Shown here piece by piece: positions 23,826-26,870 of a stretch of DNA of 26,870 nt. The stretch lies in contig QMMS01000023.1 of NCBI GenBank assembly GCA_003647375.1, positions 1 through 26,870 on the forward strand, in the 5' to 3' direction. The DNA is from Deltaproteobacteria bacterium. GTDB lineage: Bacteria; Desulfobacterota; Desulfobacteria; Desulfobacterales; B30-G6. How positions within the stretch are numbered: position 1 is the first letter of the stretch; every line of letters begins with the position of its first letter. The notes beneath the pieces were generated by a model. That model saw only the letters and a list, made by a program, of their open reading frames with translations, was not told where the DNA came from and ran no database searches. The translations under genes were made by a program, and so were the position numbers.

Positions 23826-24869
23826 ATGAGGTTTCAAAATAGTTGCTGCCTGCCGGCGGGCAAAGGAAGACAGTTGTTTCTGGCAACTTCACTGGTATGC
23901 ACTCTGCTGGCCATTCAGGTTTCCGTGTCATCGGCAGCACCGGCTTTGCCACATACGCCCTCATCCGTTAAAAATCAGGAAAAGGATAGGCGGCCGAAAG
24001 CAATTGAAATTGAAGCGGGTTACGGTTATCGGCGAGACAGTCTGGATTGGAATATTGCCGGGGATATCCAGGGCAACAATCCCGATGTTCTATCCGAGTT
24101 GAAATGGAAGGATCTTCTTATCCACGAATTCCACCTGGATACGCGGGTAAATCTGAACAAATCTATTATTTTAAAAGGATCGATAAACTACGGTGTGATT
24201 GTCGATGGCGACAACCGGGATTCTGACTATGCTGCAGACAACCGTGAAGAGGAATTCTCCCGGTCAATTAATGATGCAGACCAGGGGCACACCCTGGACA
24301 CCCTGCTTGGGGTTGGTTACAGATTCCGACTCATTTCGGAATCCTGCAGTGTTATACCGCTCGTGGGATATTCATATCACCGGCAGTATCTCACCATGCG
24401 GGACGGGTACCAGGCCAGAACCTGGGCAGGCGGGCCGCCCCTGGGGTCGTTTGGGGGCCTGGACAGCACCTACGATGCCAGTTGGCAGGGCCCATGGATA
24501 GGGCTTGAGATGATTCTGGAGACTGAAAAATTTGCAAAGACCCTGCCGCCGATTTCATTTTATGCCACTTGGGAGTATCACTGGGCAGACTATTCTGCAG
24601 AGGCGGATTGGAATCTGCGTGATGACTTTAAGCACCCCAATAGCTTTGAACATGAAGCTGATGGAACCGGCATGGTTGCCAGCCTGGGTGTTTGTTTACG
24701 CCTGAGTGACAGATGGTCGGTAATGCTTGGATATGAAACAGAGGAATGGTCCACCGAAGAGGGTGTTGACAAACTGTTTCTGTCAAACGATACCGTTGTT
24801 AAAACACGGCTGAACGAGGTTAACTGGCACTCGGATGTTATCAAGATCGGTTGCTCAGTCCGCTTCTAA
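23826..24869 (+). CDS. Outer-membrane beta-barrel protein, possibly omptin-like
   Basis: From ATG 23826 the product has 347 residues. It begins with a probable signal peptide, hydrophobic near residues 16-34 (RQLFLATSLVCTLLAIQVSV), with likely cleavage after SSA near residue 37. The mature part has alternating polar/hydrophobic strands with Tyr/Trp girdles (IEIEAGYGYRRDSLDWNIAG, TLLGVGYRFRL, SFYATWEYHWADY) and ends in an aromatic residue, CSVRF, as outer-membrane barrels do. LDWNIAG, NPDVLSELKWKD and an acidic segment VDGDNRDSDY recall omptin-type barrels, but I cannot confirm the catalytic Asp/His set. Starts at 23802 or earlier are possible, and no strong Shine-Dalgarno sequence is present. 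It precedes a metal-uptake gene by about 120 bp. Confidence 0.6.
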   Translation: MRFQNSCCLPAGKGRQLFLATSLVCTLLAIQVSVSSAAPALPHTPSSVKNQEKDRRPKAIEIEAGYGYRRDSLDWNIAGDIQGNNPDVLSELKWKDLLIHEFHLDTRVNLNKSIILKGSINYGVIVDGDNRDSDYAADNREEEFSRSINDADQGHTLDTLLGVGYRFRLISESCSVIPLVGYSYHRQYLTMRDGYQARTWAGGPPLGSFGGLDSTYDASWQGPWIGLEMILETEKFAKTLPPISFYATWEYHWADYSAEADWNLRDDFKHPNSFEHEADGTGMVASLGVCLRLSDRWSVMLGYETEEWSTEEGVDKLFLSNDTVVKTRLNEVNWHSDVIKIGCSVRF

Positions 24870-24923
24870 TGTTGTGTCCCACAATTATACCCAAAAAGAA
24901 AAAAAGCGACAAGGCCGCGTTCG

Positions 24924-24947
24924 ATAAAATCGTTCCCCCGATTTTAT
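24924..24947. promoter_or_regulatory. Palindrome between the barrel-protein and znuA-like genes
   Basis: ATAAAATCG (24924-24932) and CGATTTTAT (24939-24947) are perfect 9-bp complements across TTCCCC; one further base pair is possible after a mismatch. It lies 44 bp before the binding-protein start. It could be a weak terminator of the upstream gene or an operator, for example for a metal regulator. It does not match the Zur or Fur consensus that I know. Confidence 0.4.
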
Positions 24948-24990
24948 TGCGGGTTGCATTCCGGCGCTTTCTGCCATAGTCTTAGACGTT

Positions 24991-25917
24991 ATGCATTATC
25001 ATTTTCGACAGGTTGCGACACTGGTTTGGTTGCTCGTTTGTGTTTTGCCATCTGCTGCCCTGGCAAAAGTGCCGGTATTTGTCAGCATTTTTCCACAGCG
25101 GTATTTTGTAGAACAGGTCGGGGGGGAGCATGTGGATGTTCAGGTTATGGTACTTCCGGGTGCCAGTCCGACCACATATGAGCCCAAGTCCCGCCAAATG
25201 GCAGCTATCGCAAAGGCAAAGATCTATTTCTCAATGGGAGTGCCGTTTGAGGCTGTCTGGCTGGAGAAGATTGTTGCCTCCAATAAAAGCCTGCGGGTCG
25301 TCCCGATGGATCGTGGCATTCAAAAACGGGCCATGGCTTCCTTTCATTCCCATGAAGAGAAAGAACAGCACGACGGCGGGCGAACCATTTTACATAATGC
25401 CGGAGAGACCATCCAGCATGCTATCCCTGACCCCCATGTATGGCTGTCGCCGCCCCTGGTGATACTGCAGGCGCGGACTATTTTGGTTGCTTTACAGGAT
25501 ATCGATCCAGAGAATGGTTCAGCCTATGAAACGAATTTTCGAACGTTTATTCTGCAGGTTCTGGAACTGGACAAAGAGCTGAGGCGTTTGCTCAAACCGC
25601 ACCACGGACAACGCTTCATGGTATTTCACCCGGCCTGGGGCTATTTTGCCGACACCTATCATCTGGAACAGATTCCTGTGGAAATGGAGGGCAAGACACC
25701 CAAACCGGCTCAACTCAAGGCGCTGATTACAAATGCACGCAAGCATCGTATAAAAGTTCTGTTTTTACAACCGCAGGCATCTGCAAAGATTGCTGAGCAG
25801 GTGGCTAAAGAAATTGGCGCTCAGGTGGCATGGGCCGACCCGCTTGCTTTGGACTGGGCGGAAAATCTTCGGGCTGTTGCCGAAAAATTTCGGCAGGCAA
25901 TGGAGTCGGCCAAATGA
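24991..25917 (+). CDS. Periplasmic zinc/manganese-type ABC transporter substrate-binding protein (ZnuA/TroA family)
   Basis: A cluster A-I metal-binding protein of 308 residues that would bind Zn(II) or Mn(II) in the periplasm. The signal peptide is MHYHFRQVATLVWLLVCVLP, with cleavage after SAALA. Expected ligands: His149 (DPHVWLSP), His213 (VFHPAWGYF) and Asp283 (WADPLA) are present. The first ligand is not: the GASPHxYEP motif reads GASPTTYEP, with Thr61 where ZnuA has His. A short His-rich loop (FHSHEEKEQHDGG, plus LHNAGETIQH, about residues 121-146) sits where ZnuA carries its charged loop. It is followed, after a repeat element, by a znuC-like ATPase, so the two make a transporter. Metal specificity is uncertain because of the changed ligand. 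Confidence 0.88.
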   Translation: MHYHFRQVATLVWLLVCVLPSAALAKVPVFVSIFPQRYFVEQVGGEHVDVQVMVLPGASPTTYEPKSRQMAAIAKAKIYFSMGVPFEAVWLEKIVASNKSLRVVPMDRGIQKRAMASFHSHEEKEQHDGGRTILHNAGETIQHAIPDPHVWLSPPLVILQARTILVALQDIDPENGSAYETNFRTFILQVLELDKELRRLLKPHHGQRFMVFHPAWGYFADTYHLEQIPVEMEGKTPKPAQLKALITNARKHRIKVLFLQPQASAKIAEQVAKEIGAQVAWADPLALDWAENLRAVAEKFRQAMESAK

Positions 25918-26088
25918 AGGGTCCAAGGGTTCGAGGGTGATACAAGGGTTGGAGGATAAGGGCGTTCATTGGGTTTATTGTGTTCCTTGGGTTCCTTGGG
26001 TTGCTAAATAGCGGTGTGTTGAAAGCTGAATACTGTTTGCCGAGGACAACTCAATAAACACGACGAACACAAGGAACACAATAAACAA
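25918..26088. repeat. Composite repeat element between znuA-like and znuC-like genes
   Basis: A G-rich leader (25918-25952) matches 10970-11005. Then come a forward 9-bp array at 25962-26006 (GCGTTCATT, GGGTTTATT, GTGTTCCTT, GGGTTCCTT, GGGTTGCTA), a core of about 37 bp, and a reverse array at 26044-26088 (AACTC-type end, AATAAACAC, GACGAACAC, AAGGAACAC, AATAAACAA). The arms are imperfect inverted copies. It inserts about 190 bp into what would be a compact transporter operon. Confidence 0.8.
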
Positions 26089-26106
26089 GCATGCAGGGTA
26101 CTTGAT

Positions 26107-26870
26107 ATGACATCAAGCATTGTCGATATCGATAAGGTGGCATTTTCTTACAACGGTCAGGTTGTTCTGGAAAATGTGAATCTGAAGATTTACGAGGGGG
26201 ATTTTGTAGCCATGATCGGTCCCAACGGCGGTGGGAAGACCACACTGCTGAAACTGATCCTGGGTCTCCTGACGCCTTCGAAAGGGAAGATACAACTATT
26301 TGACCGACCGCCCAAAAAAGCCTCTTATCTTATCGGTTATGTACCGCAGGATGTTCACATCAATCAGAATTTTCCCATAACAGCCATAGATGTGGTCTTG
26401 ATGGGCAAGTTGATGCCGGAGAAACGATGGCGGCGAAATCCATCAAAGGATCGACAAGAGGCGATAGCAGCCCTGCAACACATGGAAATGGAAGCATTTG
26501 CAGATACGAAGATCGGTGAATTGTCGGGAGGACAACGCCAGCGGATATTCATTGCGAGAGCTCTTGTTACCAGACCCCGGCTGTTGCTTCTGGACGAACC
26601 CACCGCCAGTATCGACTCCAAAGGTCAAGCCGATTTTTTCAGATTACTGGAGTCACTTAACACGGAGATGACAATTCTGATGGTCAGCCATGATCTGCTG
26701 GCAATTTCGAGACATGTTAAAAGCGTGGCGTGTGTCAACAGGCATCTGCACTATCACAATCACGCTGAAATTACCGGTGATATGCTGGAAATCATGTATC
26801 CATGCACGGTGGAAGAGGTCTGTCCTGTGGAGCTGGTAGCTCATGGACTGCCGCATCGGGTGTTGAAGGA
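26107..26870 (+). CDS. Zinc/manganese-type ABC transporter ATP-binding protein (ZnuC-like), 3' end beyond the window
   Basis: The frame is open from ATG 26107 (AGGG at 26095-26098, spacing 8) to the last base, giving 254 codons without a stop, so it is nearly complete for a family of about 250-270 residues. ATPase motifs: Walker A GPNGGGKTT (38-46), Q-loop YVPQDVHIN, signature LSGGQRQR (139-146), Walker B LLLLDEP with Asp163-Glu164, and H-loop His195 (SHD). The tail (MYPCTVEEVCPVELVAHGLP) is Cys/His-containing, as in many ZnuC proteins. It should power import with a ZnuB-type permease expected just downstream and the binding protein upstream. Confidence 0.93.
   Translation, partial: MTSSIVDIDKVAFSYNGQVVLENVNLKIYEGDFVAMIGPNGGGKTTLLKLILGLLTPSKGKIQLFDRPPKKASYLIGYVPQDVHINQNFPITAIDVVLMGKLMPEKRWRRNPSKDRQEAIAALQHMEMEAFADTKIGELSGGQRQRIFIARALVTRPRLLLLDEPTASIDSKGQADFFRLLESLNTEMTILMVSHDLLAISRHVKSVACVNRHLHYHNHAEITGDMLEIMYPCTVEEVCPVELVAHGLPHRVLK

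Overview
The window looks like chromosomal DNA from a Gram-negative bacterium. It carries an RND efflux pump with an outer-membrane lipoprotein channel, an outer-membrane barrel protein and a periplasmic metal-binding protein. The glycogen genes (a fused debranching enzyme, a phosphorylase of the DUF3417-containing type, a eukaryote-like branching enzyme) and the abundant intergenic inverted repeats remind me of sulfate-reducing Desulfobacterota (Desulfobacterales). This is inference from gene style; there is no rRNA or other direct marker in the window.

Layout. (1) 1-5274, + strand: a tripartite efflux operon. It has the 3' end of a membrane-fusion protein, a complete HAE1-type RND transporter and a TolC/OprM-like lipoprotein. 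(2) 5275-6670: about 1.4 kb of A/T-rich, gene-poor DNA. It contains an open frame broken by one UGA, a striking nested inverted repeat, a plausible small membrane protein and a probable decayed ORF. (3) 6671-19420, + strand: a glycogen/alpha-glucan locus. In order: a 1432-aa fused debranching enzyme (GH13 plus GDE C-terminal domain), alpha-glucan phosphorylase, a GT5 glycogen synthase, a eukaryote-like branching enzyme, and an A/T-richer GT-A glycosyltransferase of unknown role. No glgC is present. (4) 19472-22790: a 35-aa lysine-rich microprotein, then carB without carA. (5) 22859-23536, - strand: a HAD-IB phosphatase. (6) 23826-26870, + strand: an outer-membrane beta-barrel protein, then a zinc/manganese-type ABC uptake pair (znuA-like binding protein and the start of a znuC-like ATPase).

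The glycogen genes form a coherent cycle: the synthase elongates, the branching enzyme adds alpha-1,6 branches, the phosphorylase releases glucose-1-phosphate, and the fused debranching enzyme removes the remaining branches. The extra GT next to the branching enzyme could supply a primer or decorate a product, but nothing in the sequence proves this.

The most unusual non-coding signal is a family of intergenic elements built from 9-bp units (consensus G-N-GTTYATT), several arranged as inverted arrays around a short core. They lie between the debranching enzyme and phosphorylase genes, between phosphorylase and synthase, at the 5' end of the HAD gene, and between znuA and znuC. A second repeat family (GAACGTCCAACATC type) forms a large hairpin upstream of the phosphorylase gene. 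I saw no tRNA, rRNA, CRISPR array, transposase or integrase.
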